64,000 nucleotides of DNA from Novipirellula galeiformis (GTDB taxonomy: Bacteria > Planctomycetota > Planctomycetia > Pirellulales > Pirellulaceae), in contig NZ_SJPT01000003.1 of the NCBI RefSeq assembly GCF_007860095.1, forward strand, positions 81,664 to 145,663, given 5' to 3'. Shown piece by piece: positions 54,765 to 63,400 of this stretch. A model generated the notes under the pieces. That model saw only the letters and a list, made by a program, of their open reading frames with translations, ran no database searches and was not told where the DNA came from. Within the stretch, counting starts at the first letter, position 1, and every line of letters starts with the position of its first letter. A program made the translations under genes and the position numbers.

Positions 54765-56324
54765 ATGATGAATCGCAATGGTCGTCGTCAGTTTTTGGCA
54801 AACGTGGGTAGCGGGATGTTGGTGGGCACTTTAGGCACTGGCCTGGCCGGGGACCTAGGCATCCGCTCGGCGTGTGCCTACGACGGGGCTGCCGACGATC
54901 GACTGACGTTTGGTGAACTGGAGCCGCTGGTTTCACTGATGCAGGAAACGCCGCTGGACAAACTGCAGCAAGTCCTGCTTGGCAAAATCGACAGCGGCAC
55001 CGATCTGAGCACTTTAATCGCAGCGGGTTCGTTGGCGAACGCACGCACCTTCGGCGGGCACGACTACGTCGGTTTCCATACGTTCATGGCGCTGACGCCG
55101 GCGCTGGAAATGGCGGCTGAGCTTCCCGAGCCGCGGCGTGCTTTGCCGGTTTTGAAAGTGTTGTACCGCAACACCGATCGTATTCAACAATTTGGTGGTT
55201 CCAACAGTGAAGTCCTGCGTCGTTTGGACACCCGCAAACATCAAGGCCAACGTCCGTCGGCGGAAGAGTTGCAAGCCATGACGCGGCAAGCCGATGTAGC
55301 CGGAGCCGAGCAAATGATGGCGGCGCTGAGCGAGGAATCGGCAGCAAGCGTTTTCAATCGCGTTCAGCACAGCGTCCAAGATGAAGCCGATGTGCACCGT
55401 GTCGTGTTAGCGTGGCGAGCTTGGGCGTGCATCGGAGTTGTCGGTGAATCCCATGCCAACACGCTGCTGCGGCAATCGGTGCGTTATTGTCTGCAAGATT
55501 CGCAGCGACGGATTCGTGATGGTAAGCCCGATCCCCAGTTATGGACACTGTTACCGCGTTTGCTCGATCAATACAAGTTGCTCAGCCAGCCGGTCGGAGA
55601 TCGCCGAGGGGATGACCAATGGATCGATGAATTGGCCTGGACGATTTTTCAAAGTAACCGTGTGCAAGCTGCCGACGCGGCCGCGCAAGCCCTGGTCGCC
55701 GGCTATGCGCCCGATCAAGTCGGGGAAGCCATGTCGGTCGCTGCCAACTTGTTGTTATTGCACGATCCGGGCCGTGAAAAGGATGGCGATGGGGATAAGG
55801 TAAAAGGCTCGGTGCACGGGGCCTCGGTGGGAGTCCACGCATCGGATTCGGCCAACGCGTGGCGCAATATCGCTCGGGTCAGCAACCCACGCAATACGAT
55901 CGCTAGCCTGTTAGTCGGTGCCTACCACACGGCCGGCCAAAGCCCGCGAGTGCAGCGTGAGCCATGGCCGCTGAAAATGGACGCGGTCGATGCGGTGGAC
56001 GACAAGCAGCAGCTCTTGCAGCAAGCCGAACAAGCGGTCCGCAATCGTGATCAAGCACTGGCAGGTGCAGCCGTTCAGCGATTCGCCGACGTGGGGGGAT
56101 CTCCGCGAGCGATTTCGGACGTGTTGATCAAGTTTGCGACCAGCGAAGACGGCGCGTTGCATGCTGAAAAGTACTACCGCACCGCCACCGAAGAATTCGC
56201 CAACACGCGGCCGTCACTGCGCTGGCGACATTTAGTAGGTTTGGCAAGAGTGTCGGCTAGCGAATACGGAACGGCTGCCCCCGGCTATCGCGAAGCGTGC
56301 GAGCTGCTAAACGTGCAAGCCTAA
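54765..56324 (+). CDS. Tat-exported hypothetical protein
   Basis: 519 residues starting with a twin-arginine signal (MNRNGRRQFLANVGSGMLVGTLGTGLA). The mature protein is helical: LEPLVSLMQETPLDKLQQVLLGKIDSGTDLSTLIAAGSLANARTFGGHDYVGFHTFMALTPALEMAAELP, MTRQADVAGAEQMMAALS, WRAWACIGVVGESHANTLLRQSVRYC and NTIASLLVGAYHTAGQSPR. Several conserved His and Asp (GGHDYVGFH; VGESHAN; VGAYHTAGQ) could bind a metal. I do not recognise the family. It follows the DsrE gene on the same strand but is not obviously linked. Confidence 0.8.
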   Translation: MMNRNGRRQFLANVGSGMLVGTLGTGLAGDLGIRSACAYDGAADDRLTFGELEPLVSLMQETPLDKLQQVLLGKIDSGTDLSTLIAAGSLANARTFGGHDYVGFHTFMALTPALEMAAELPEPRRALPVLKVLYRNTDRIQQFGGSNSEVLRRLDTRKHQGQRPSAEELQAMTRQADVAGAEQMMAALSEESAASVFNRVQHSVQDEADVHRVVLAWRAWACIGVVGESHANTLLRQSVRYCLQDSQRRIRDGKPDPQLWTLLPRLLDQYKLLSQPVGDRRGDDQWIDELAWTIFQSNRVQAADAAAQALVAGYAPDQVGEAMSVAANLLLLHDPGREKDGDGDKVKGSVHGASVGVHASDSANAWRNIARVSNPRNTIASLLVGAYHTAGQSPRVQREPWPLKMDAVDAVDDKQQLLQQAEQAVRNRDQALAGAAVQRFADVGGSPRAISDVLIKFATSEDGALHAEKYYRTATEEFANTRPSLRWRHLVGLARVSASEYGTAAPGYREACELLNVQA

Positions 56325-56584
56325 TCTCACGTTCCTGCAACCACGCTCGCCAGCGCTCAGAGGCTTGGTGAGATCGACCCACGCTCGCCGTTGGCATCGG
56401 AGATGGAGGGCATCCGGGTAACCGTTGTCTCGACTCACGCATGGTCTCGTGTTGACGGATACGTCGCCACGGTTGCTGGTTGCATTATTGCTCTATACCA
56501 CCTATTTTGTCACGCATCGAAGGATCATTGACTCAACATTCAGCAAGCGAACGCTTGACTTGAAATCTAACTGGGAGCAGCCGC

Positions 56585-57856
56585 GTGGTGAACAGCCGAG
56601 AATCCATGGTTGTCGTATTGTGTAGGACACTCGTCATCGCGTTTGCGGTGGGCGCGACGGTGTCGGCCAGCGATACGGCGACGCCTTGCGTGACGGTAGT
56701 CGAGCGAGAAATCTCTGCGTCCGTGTCACCTTACTACGGCGCGATCTATGCCGATCGCGAGGACAACCGACTGATCACTAACTATCGCCAATCCGACGAT
56801 AATGGCGAATCATGGCAATCGCTCCCCTCGCAGCAACTGCTCGCCAAGGGGCTGCCCCACGGCTATCGCAGGAATCCGGTCACAGCGTTGTTGGATCCAC
56901 GCCACAATCGTGTCCTCTGGATCGTGAACGCCCTCGACACGCCGGACCTCGATCCCCGCAAGGTGGAGCCTCCGATTGCTCAGAAGACGTACTATCTCCG
57001 GTATCGCGTCTCTCAAGATGGGGGGCAAAGCTGGCTCCACGACAAACCGATTGTCGGTGCGGGTAAGCATGACGCGGCACATCCGTTTGACGATTTGTGG
57101 ATCGGCAAGAACGCGATCTATCTCGGCGACAAAGGGTGCCGTCCGATTACCACTCGCGACGGTCGGATTCTAGTTCCCGCTCAGATGACAATCCTCGACG
57201 CGGCGGGGGAACTGTACAAACCGCCTCGGGCGCATACCTACACCGCCGCCGTGGTTTTGATCGGCGAGTGGGCTTCCGACGGATCCATCACTTGGCGGAT
57301 TTCCGAGCGTGTCACGGGGGACGAAGCGTTGAGTTGCCGTGGGATGATCGAACCCACGATTGCCGAAACTCGTGATGGCCGCATCGTGATGATCATGCGT
57401 GGCAGCAACTCGCACGACGCGAAGATTCCCGCCCGCAAATGGATCTCCGTCTCCGAAGATCAAGGTGAAACATGGTCCGCAGCAAAAGCGTGGGGATACA
57501 GCGACGGAGGCTCGTTCTACTCTCCTAGCAGCATGTCGTTTCTAACGCGTCACAGCAGCGGGCGTCTGTTTTGGGTCGGCAATCGGACGCCCGAGAATGC
57601 GTCGGGTAACTTGCCTCGTCACCCCGCGGTGATCGGCGAACTCGATCAAGAGTCGCTCGGCTTGATCCGCTCGAGCGTCGTCACGTTCGATGAACAATCG
57701 GACGAAGATCGTCAGCAAGGTCGCCTCGACCTGTCCCACTTCGACATCCTGGAGCATCGCCCCAGCGGCGATTTTATCCTCACGTATCCGCGTGCCCATC
57801 ATAGTTACAAATCTCGTGAATTCGCCGAACTGCGTCTCAGACCCTCCCCGGAATGA
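56585..57856 (+). CDS. Sialidase/BNR-repeat glycosidase-like secreted protein
   Basis: 423 residues from GTG 56585 (GGGAG about 9 nt upstream; ATG 56606 alternative), with an N-terminal hydrophobic signal (VVVLCRTLVIAFAVGATVSA). Six-bladed propeller with Asp-boxes SDDNGESW, SQDGGQSW and SEDQGETW. Other family points are RRNPVTALLDPRHNRVLWIVN, CRGMIEPTIAETRDGRIVMIMRGS (Glu-Arg region) and FYSPSSMSFLTRHSSGRLFWVGN. Substrate could be sialic acid or a different glycan; planctomycete members are often annotated only as BNR proteins. Confidence 0.85.
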   Translation: MVNSRESMVVVLCRTLVIAFAVGATVSASDTATPCVTVVEREISASVSPYYGAIYADREDNRLITNYRQSDDNGESWQSLPSQQLLAKGLPHGYRRNPVTALLDPRHNRVLWIVNALDTPDLDPRKVEPPIAQKTYYLRYRVSQDGGQSWLHDKPIVGAGKHDAAHPFDDLWIGKNAIYLGDKGCRPITTRDGRILVPAQMTILDAAGELYKPPRAHTYTAAVVLIGEWASDGSITWRISERVTGDEALSCRGMIEPTIAETRDGRIVMIMRGSNSHDAKIPARKWISVSEDQGETWSAAKAWGYSDGGSFYSPSSMSFLTRHSSGRLFWVGNRTPENASGNLPRHPAVIGELDQESLGLIRSSVVTFDEQSDEDRQQGRLDLSHFDILEHRPSGDFILTYPRAHHSYKSREFAELRLRPSPE

Positions 57857-58033
57857 TCACGTAGCCGATGGTGAAAACCGGGCAGGCGTTTGGCGAAAAA
57901 CCGCTGACCCCAAAATGGGAGCCAACGGTAAGTCGGGGGCGGGGCGTGGCAGGCGAGAGGTCTCGGCCGCGTTCGTGAGTCAGGATCGTGGATCTCTAAA
58001 ACATCGGAGGAGGCATCTTTCTTCGCTCGATCC

Positions 58034-58846
58034 TTATTCGTGATTGACGGTCAACCGTGAGAACGAAATGCGAGCGCCTTCGGTTGCGGGGCCTTGATTA
58101 TCCTGAACGTACGCACCTGCCTTGAAGTAAAAGTTTTGCTTCATCCACTCAGGATCGTTCTTCGCAATATTCTGTGTCTGTGACTTTCCGTTGACCGTGA
58201 TCGAAAGCACTTCGTTTTCGAGTTTGATCGTGTAATTGATGTCGCGATCTAAGCCGACCTTGGGCCAAACCAACTTGATGTCCTTGCCCTTCGTCGGGCT
58301 TGATTTGACCAGTGCTTCGATTCGGCCTTTATAGAATTGTAATTTGACCAACGGTTTTGCTTTGCCCGAGTAACTGTGGATCTGGCCGATCACGACTTTG
58401 GGATCGCTGGGGACTTCGAGAACGCGGCAGCGGGCGGTGAGGACATGGGTTCCCTTTGCGGTCCAGTTGACCGCAGGATCGTTCGGTTCGAGCATCTCAC
58501 GCAATTCGGATCTTGGATACTCCGTGCCCTCGGTTGTCACGCCGTTAACGGGGCACCAAAACACCATCGCGCCGTCCGCGTCAAAATAGAAATGCGGATC
58601 TTTGAAGCCGCCGACAAGCTGAGCGGTTGAGACTTCGGTCGCGTCGCTGTCGCCGCCGCGAGCCACCCCGGTGGGTAGCGTCAATTTCCAGTGCCTCAAA
58701 TCAAAGGCGGTGGCAGGCGGTGTTTCGGTTTTTCCCTCTGTTACGTCGTCAATCGGAATGGCGGTCTTGGGTTGATCGGCGTTTGCCAATCCGACGCTAG
58801 ATAGGAACACCAAGGCAACGACGGTCGTGATCGAGTGGAGTTTCAT
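58034..58846 (-). CDS. Polysaccharide lyase family 7 (alginate lyase)
   Basis: About 270 residues from the ATG at 58846, which opens a signal peptide (MKLHSITTVVALVFLSSVGLANA). PL7 motifs: FDLRHWKLTLPTG, YPRSELREML (the R-S-E-L-R catalytic strand), VVIGQIHSYSG (QIH) and the C-terminal FYFKAGAYVQDNQG (YFKAGxYxQ). It cuts alginate by beta-elimination. Its unsaturated uronate products feed into the KDG/KDPG route encoded by kdgK and eda in the same window. The frame is open to 58993 but the upstream part has no signal-like start. Confidence 0.95.
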   Translation of the reverse strand: MKLHSITTVVALVFLSSVGLANADQPKTAIPIDDVTEGKTETPPATAFDLRHWKLTLPTGVARGGDSDATEVSTAQLVGGFKDPHFYFDADGAMVFWCPVNGVTTEGTEYPRSELREMLEPNDPAVNWTAKGTHVLTARCRVLEVPSDPKVVIGQIHSYSGKAKPLVKLQFYKGRIEALVKSSPTKGKDIKLVWPKVGLDRDINYTIKLENEVLSITVNGKSQTQNIAKNDPEWMKQNFYFKAGAYVQDNQGPATEGARISFSRLTVNHE

Positions 58847-59142
58847 CGGGGCGCGTCCCATGAGAATGGATCCGATTTTGATGCAAAAATAGATCGTCCA
58901 TTTTGAAGATAGCGAAAATCGCATCAGGGTAACGCGAATCAAGCGATTATTTTCAATTTTAAGCGGTCTCGGCGCCACCAAGCTTGCTTTCACTTGGATT
59001 CGGGTGCCGATGGGGAGCGTCCGGCTTCAAAGTGTCACAGCCTAAAACGGACACTTCGGGGGCGACGAGAGGAGTGCGATGGCCTGGCAAGACCGTCGCA
59101 CCATAATTAACAACCTCAGCGGGATTGTTGTTGGCATTGGAT

Positions 59143-61035
59143 TCATGCCAGAGGAGAGTCAACGTGGGAGGCTCGCTTCTTGCTACGGAACCATGTGATA
59201 AACGCGATGAAAATGGCTATCCCCGCGACGGGAATGATCAGCCAGGGACCGATTCGGCTTCGTGTGTATTGGTAGCTCAGCGTGCCCTGAGCCAGCGTGA
59301 TATCCGAGATGCGTTGCAGCAATTCGTCACGCGTGACTTTTGCGGTTGGAAAGTTCGGCTTTTCAGACAAGGCAAAAACCGTGATGTGGTATTCCTTCAC
59401 GCCTGGACCCTTCGAACGCATCGGGTCGTAGTCTGTACGCCCCTTGTCGTTATAGCCTGCGATCCCAATGCCGCGGGCGTCCTGAGGCAGACTCGTGACG
59501 TCGGCAGGAATGTCGTACAGCAGCCAGTATGATTTGACGTCTCCGGGGCCAGGCGTATGCCACAGATTAAGCGCGTAACATTGGGTTCCCGCAGGCCCCT
59601 TGGTCCAAGCCACCGGTGGCGATTCACCCGATCCATCTCCGGTGAATTCGATAGGCATTTCATCGCCCGCAGCGAAGGCAGGACTGGTGACGATCAATCG
59701 TGGCAGGTCGGTTGCGGGGCTTTCGTTGGCATTGGCATCGGCATTGCTACCGAGTGCACTGCTTCCAAATGCACTGCTTCCAAATGAACTGCTGCCGAGT
59801 ACACTGGACAGGGGCACATACGTCTCGCCCCTGCGCCGGCGGTAGGATTCGGTTCGGGTTTTTCCCGAGGGTTCCTGATACGTGAAATTGACGCTGCCAT
59901 CGTTCTTGATCACATACGTGATCACCCCCTTGCGTCCGGAGAGGTCGTAGTTGAGTTGGAATCGGTTGTCGGTTTTGCTGAAACCGGTGATCGTCGCATC
60001 GCGTAGAGGTTCGAGTGCAGGCCGCAGTGGTTCGGCTCGCGGTTGCGGATCGACTTGACCGCCACGCTTGGTCACTTCGCCATAGAAACCGCCATTCAAA
60101 TAGGGATAGGTTTTCGTTGCGTGATAGTGGTACTCGCCCGACGCGTCTTTATGCCCGCCCAGTTTGTCGAGCGGTGCGAAGTCCGTCGCCTTCTCATCTT
60201 GATAGCCCAAGATCGGATAGCCGTCCAAGGCATAGGCGATCGGATTCCCTTTGCCCGTTATTTCTTCCAGATGAACCGGGGCAAGATGGTAGTGATAGTC
60301 GTCGGCGCGGCCGCAATGGCCACCGTACTCATCCAATTCGCCAAACAAAAAAGCGTCATCCCCGCGATTATTCAGCGGATTAAAAATCGGCACCCCGTTG
60401 ACGGCCAATGCGATCGCTCCGCGCAGAAAGTCATTCTTGGTTGATAGCGGCTGCTTCGCTGGCTGTGGGTGCAAGGGAATTCGCCAGGCGTTGTTTCCAA
60501 AGTAGCTTTGCGGGATCGGAACCTGTTGTTGCCATGCGCGAATGCCGATCATCATCGGATGATCGGGCAAACCATTGGATCCAACGTAAAAGTAATCGTG
60601 GTCCGATCGCAGTTGCAGTTTTTGCGCAAAGGGATTGAAGTGCTCTCCGATCAACGGCATTGGCGTGTCGTTTGACTTCGCCCCAGCGGCGGCTCGGTGG
60701 GAATGGTTCTGCGCGACAAGCTGTATCCCCTGCTGCCGATTCAAACGTTTGATTTCTCTCAGACGAGCATCGATCCACGCTTGGTCCGAACCGACCAGAC
60801 GGTCGATCGCAAAGGTTGTCAACTCGCCATCGTCGCGACGAAGCTGGACTTGGTTGCCCGATGCGGCGACAAAGGATCCATGCAAGTCCGCCCCCTCCGA
60901 TGCGATCGTCCAAGTTCGTGACGCTTTGGCATCGGTTGAATTGCCGTGATGACCACGTTCGTGTACGTACACGTTCGCTGGCCCGTTGAGTAGCGCCAGA
61001 CTCACAACCATTGGGGTAAGGAAACGAACAATCAT
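59143..61035 (-). CDS. SHD1-like / YHYH / PEBP fusion, membrane-anchored
   Basis: About 630 residues from the ATG at 61035 (signal MIVRFLTPMVVSLALLNGPA). Domains in order: SHD1-like RTWTIASEGADLHGSFVAASGNQVQLRRDDGELTTFAIDRL; a YHYH domain with two such sites (CGRADDYHYHLAP, ASGEYHYHAT); a Ser/Gly linker made by a 15-bp DNA repeat; a PEBP/Raf-inhibitor-like domain (TQCYALNLWHTPGPGDVKSYWLLYDIPADVTSLP, GVKEYHITVFALSEKPNF); and a C-terminal helix (WLIIPVAGIAIFIAFITWF) with basic KKR tail. YHYH domains look metal binding. An exported, C-terminally anchored protein, substrate unknown. Confidence 0.88.
   Translation of the reverse strand: MIVRFLTPMVVSLALLNGPANVYVHERGHHGNSTDAKASRTWTIASEGADLHGSFVAASGNQVQLRRDDGELTTFAIDRLVGSDQAWIDARLREIKRLNRQQGIQLVAQNHSHRAAAGAKSNDTPMPLIGEHFNPFAQKLQLRSDHDYFYVGSNGLPDHPMMIGIRAWQQQVPIPQSYFGNNAWRIPLHPQPAKQPLSTKNDFLRGAIALAVNGVPIFNPLNNRGDDAFLFGELDEYGGHCGRADDYHYHLAPVHLEEITGKGNPIAYALDGYPILGYQDEKATDFAPLDKLGGHKDASGEYHYHATKTYPYLNGGFYGEVTKRGGQVDPQPRAEPLRPALEPLRDATITGFSKTDNRFQLNYDLSGRKGVITYVIKNDGSVNFTYQEPSGKTRTESYRRRRGETYVPLSSVLGSSSFGSSAFGSSALGSNADANANESPATDLPRLIVTSPAFAAGDEMPIEFTGDGSGESPPVAWTKGPAGTQCYALNLWHTPGPGDVKSYWLLYDIPADVTSLPQDARGIGIAGYNDKGRTDYDPMRSKGPGVKEYHITVFALSEKPNFPTAKVTRDELLQRISDITLAQGTLSYQYTRSRIGPWLIIPVAGIAIFIAFITWFRSKKRASHVDSPLA
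59749..59810 (-). repeat. 15-bp coding tandem repeat (GSSxF/L)
   Basis: About four units of the type CTGCTTCCAAATGCA (plus reading), encoding S-S-x-F/L-G in the leftward gene and forming the linker before the PEBP domain. Unit length keeps the reading frame. Confidence 0.8.
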
Positions 61036-61386
61036 TTGGTTTAGGTTTCCTATTTGAGTTTGCGACTTCGCAAACTTGGTCGCTGGATTCGCCAAGACTC
61101 TAGGGGGCGTCCATGACGCTGGGAGGTCTGGCGAAGCGGAGTGTTGCATTGAGTTCGACTTTTGCAATTTTCAGACGACGTTCATTGCCGATTGTCGAAC
61201 CATGGTCCCCATGGTCCCCATGGTTCCGCCCACACCGTTGGCGATGCGGGACAAACGATGCAGGCAAGGGAGCCACATTGCGAATCGCAATCGATTCGTG
61301 CTTTACAACCAGTGCGAAATTTGAAGGGAGAGCGAGGCATTAAAACGGTACGACAGCGTTGGAGGTTCATCGCACGGAGAGGCGTC
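61036..61386. other. Intergenic with a short CATGGTCCC repeat
   Basis: 351 bp between the TetR stop and the YHYH/PEBP start, both leftward. It holds a 9-bp triple repeat (CATGGTCCC, about 61201-61227). No gene recognised; promoter of the fusion gene is expected here. Confidence 0.45.
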
Positions 61387-61971
61387 CTAAGAAATCAATC
61401 GCTTCGCTTGCTCGCCAATTTGCTGCAGCGCCGCTTTCCCGATCGTGCCGCGTCCCATCACGCGAATGCCGACGAGCAACGCGACCAACGCCTTGGCGGT
61501 TCCTCGGGGCTGCACGGCATCCGGGATGTCACCACGCTGCTGCCCTCGTTTGATCTGTCTTTCGAAAAATGCCGCAATTTGCTTGAACGCCTCGGTGATC
61601 ACTTGCTGGACCTCGGCGTTGTGTTGCGGATACTCCAGCGAGGTGTTGACTAGCAAGCACCCTTTCTTTTCCTCGTCATGGAGCGAATGCTGAATGATAC
61701 GATCGAAGAAGGTCAAGATCGCTTCGCGAGGATCATCCAGGGCATCCAGCTCTTGGATCGACTTTTGCCTTTGATCGATGTCGTACTTCAGCAGCCCCCT
61801 CATGAACATGTCGTCTTTGCCGTCAAAGGCGTTGTACAGACTGCCACGTTTGATCCCGGTCGCTGCGGTGATGTCCGAAATCGACGTGGCCGCATAGCCC
61901 TTCGCCCAGAAGACCTGCATCGCCTGTTCGATCACGTCCGACTCGTCAAATGATTTTTCCCAAGGCATCAC
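61387..61971 (-). CDS. TetR/AcrR family transcriptional regulator
   Basis: A 194-residue repressor-type protein. The N-terminal helix-turn-helix is canonical: VIEQAMQVFWAKGYAATSISDITAATGIKRGSLYNAFDGKDDMF. The C-terminal ligand domain has LTFFDRIIQHSLHDEEKKGCLLVNTSLEYPQHNAEVQQVI and FFERQIKRGQQRGDI, common to the YcdC/AcrR-like branch. A TTGACC-TTTC-GGTCAA palindrome 52-67 bp upstream is a likely operator for autoregulation. The ligand is unknown. Confidence 0.93.
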   Translation of the reverse strand: MMPWEKSFDESDVIEQAMQVFWAKGYAATSISDITAATGIKRGSLYNAFDGKDDMFMRGLLKYDIDQRQKSIQELDALDDPREAILTFFDRIIQHSLHDEEKKGCLLVNTSLEYPQHNAEVQQVITEAFKQIAAFFERQIKRGQQRGDIPDAVQPRGTAKALVALLVGIRVMGRGTIGKAALQQIGEQAKRLIS

Positions 61972-62022
61972 AGCTTCCTTCGCAAAGTTCGATTGGCATT
62001 CTTGGCTCCAATATGCGAGGAT

Positions 62023-62038
62023 TTGACCTTTCGGTCAA
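62023..62038. promoter_or_regulatory. Candidate TetR operator
   Basis: TTGACC-TTTC-GGTCAA, a perfect 6-bp inverted repeat with a 4-bp spacer, of the type many TetR proteins bind. It lies upstream of the regulator and downstream of the nucleoside hydrolase stop, so it can control only the tetR transcript here. Confidence 0.5.
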
Positions 62039-62116
62039 GACAACGTCCGCGTTTGGGGGTGGAAACGCACTCGCCAATCATGTGCTTTGGCAAAAGAGGG
62101 AGGTCGCTGCCGGCAC

Positions 62117-63073
62117 TCAATCAGAAATCGGTCCTTTTGCAATTGCTGCGTCAATGGCTTTCCAGAAATCGCGAGCCATGCCCTCGGCGTCAATGGCCTC
62201 GAACACCGTGACTCGCCGATGGTTATCAGGATATTGTTCGACCGTTTGGGCATCATGGATGATTGGCGCACCAACGACCACAGGCGTGGCAAGCTTCGGC
62301 CGCAGGATTGCCTCGATCAGTGCAACATCCCACATTACCTTCACCTCCTGTTTTGCCGTTCGGGGAAACGTCTCCCAGCGATCAACCAGCAGATCCCAGA
62401 CGCCTCCCTTGCCTTTGAGGTGTTCATTTACGTCCTTCTTGGAAAGTCGCATCTCCACGCTGACTGAACGTGCTGGCATGTGGAAGTACTCCACTTTCGA
62501 CTCGAAGATCACCTTGACCGCACTGATGTCGTTCTTCCAATTAAAGATGCCCGGACCCCATCTGCCCTCTTTATAGTCGCCATCGATAAACGCAAAGATG
62601 ACCTTGGATTCGATCGATGGGTCAAGCACGAGTGCCGATGCTAGATTCGTGCAAGCACCCAGCGCAAAGACGATCAGCTTATTGTGGGTGTCTCCGGCAT
62701 GGGCTCGTTCGATGATGAAACGCGCTGCTGGCGAATCGACAGCAGTCATTGCATCGGGCATTGAACGATCCGCACCGACAGGATGCGGAATTGAATTCCT
62801 CAGTCCCATCGCATCGAGTAGCTGCTCGTTGATCTTCTGGCTTCGATGCACCGTTTCGTTCGACTTTGTCGACCGGGTGAAATGCGCTGAGGTCACTCCC
62901 TCGACCTGGAACTCAGGCGCGGCAAGGGCTCGAACGATGGCATAAAGATCATCAATTTCGTTTGCCGTATCGGCGTCAACGATGACCCGGACAGGAGCAT
63001 CCGCTCGACCCGGAGTTGCAAAGCCGCAGCAAAGGAGAACGGACAGAGTCAGTAACAAGCAACAACTTTTCAT
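62117..63073 (-). CDS. Inosine-uridine-type nucleoside hydrolase, exported
   Basis: About 318 residues from the ATG at 63073 with a lipoprotein-like or Sec signal (MKSCCLLLTLSVLLCCGFATPGRA). The family opening is VRVIVDADTANEIDDLYAIVRAL (the Asp cluster that binds Ca; DxDTxxEIDD variant). Others are FQVEGVTSAHF, VFALGACTNLASALVLDP and VMWDVALIEAILRPKLATPV. It would split ribosides at the cell surface or periplasm. The frame is open to 63376, but this extension is only the CCCCGTTG repeat tract read through as PRWPRWP. Leftward, upstream of tetR. Confidence 0.9.
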   Translation of the reverse strand: MKSCCLLLTLSVLLCCGFATPGRADAPVRVIVDADTANEIDDLYAIVRALAAPEFQVEGVTSAHFTRSTKSNETVHRSQKINEQLLDAMGLRNSIPHPVGADRSMPDAMTAVDSPAARFIIERAHAGDTHNKLIVFALGACTNLASALVLDPSIESKVIFAFIDGDYKEGRWGPGIFNWKNDISAVKVIFESKVEYFHMPARSVSVEMRLSKKDVNEHLKGKGGVWDLLVDRWETFPRTAKQEVKVMWDVALIEAILRPKLATPVVVGAPIIHDAQTVEQYPDNHRRVTVFEAIDAEGMARDFWKAIDAAIAKGPISD

Positions 63074-63199
63074 ACATCGACCTTCTGAGATTTCAATTCC
63101 TCCCACAGCATGTCGCCAGAGGATTTCCCAAACGTGGGCGGCGATTGATTCAACGCAGTCACCGGCACGATTGCTTCGCTTGCCAATGGGTGGCCAGTT

Positions 63200-63400
63200 T
63201 ACCATGATTCGCCGCCATCGCGACGCGTGCGGGACAAGCGATCGTCTGTACCGGCTCCCAGGATGGCCAACGGGGACAGGGCCAACCGGGGACAGCGGGG
63301 CCAACGGGGCCAACGGGGACAGAGCATCTTGTGGGGACAACGGGGACAAGCATCTTTGACAACGGGGACAGAGCATCTTGTGGTGGCATGCGTGAGTAAC
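63200..63400. repeat. GGGGACA-type short repeat field
   Basis: Irregular repeats of GGGGACA/GGGGCCAACG and ACGGGGACAGAGCATCTTGT (three complete copies of the latter type between 63316 and 63382, one degenerate). The GGGGACAGAGCA core also occurs in the 383-bp unit (about 63703 and 63748). Confidence 0.75.
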
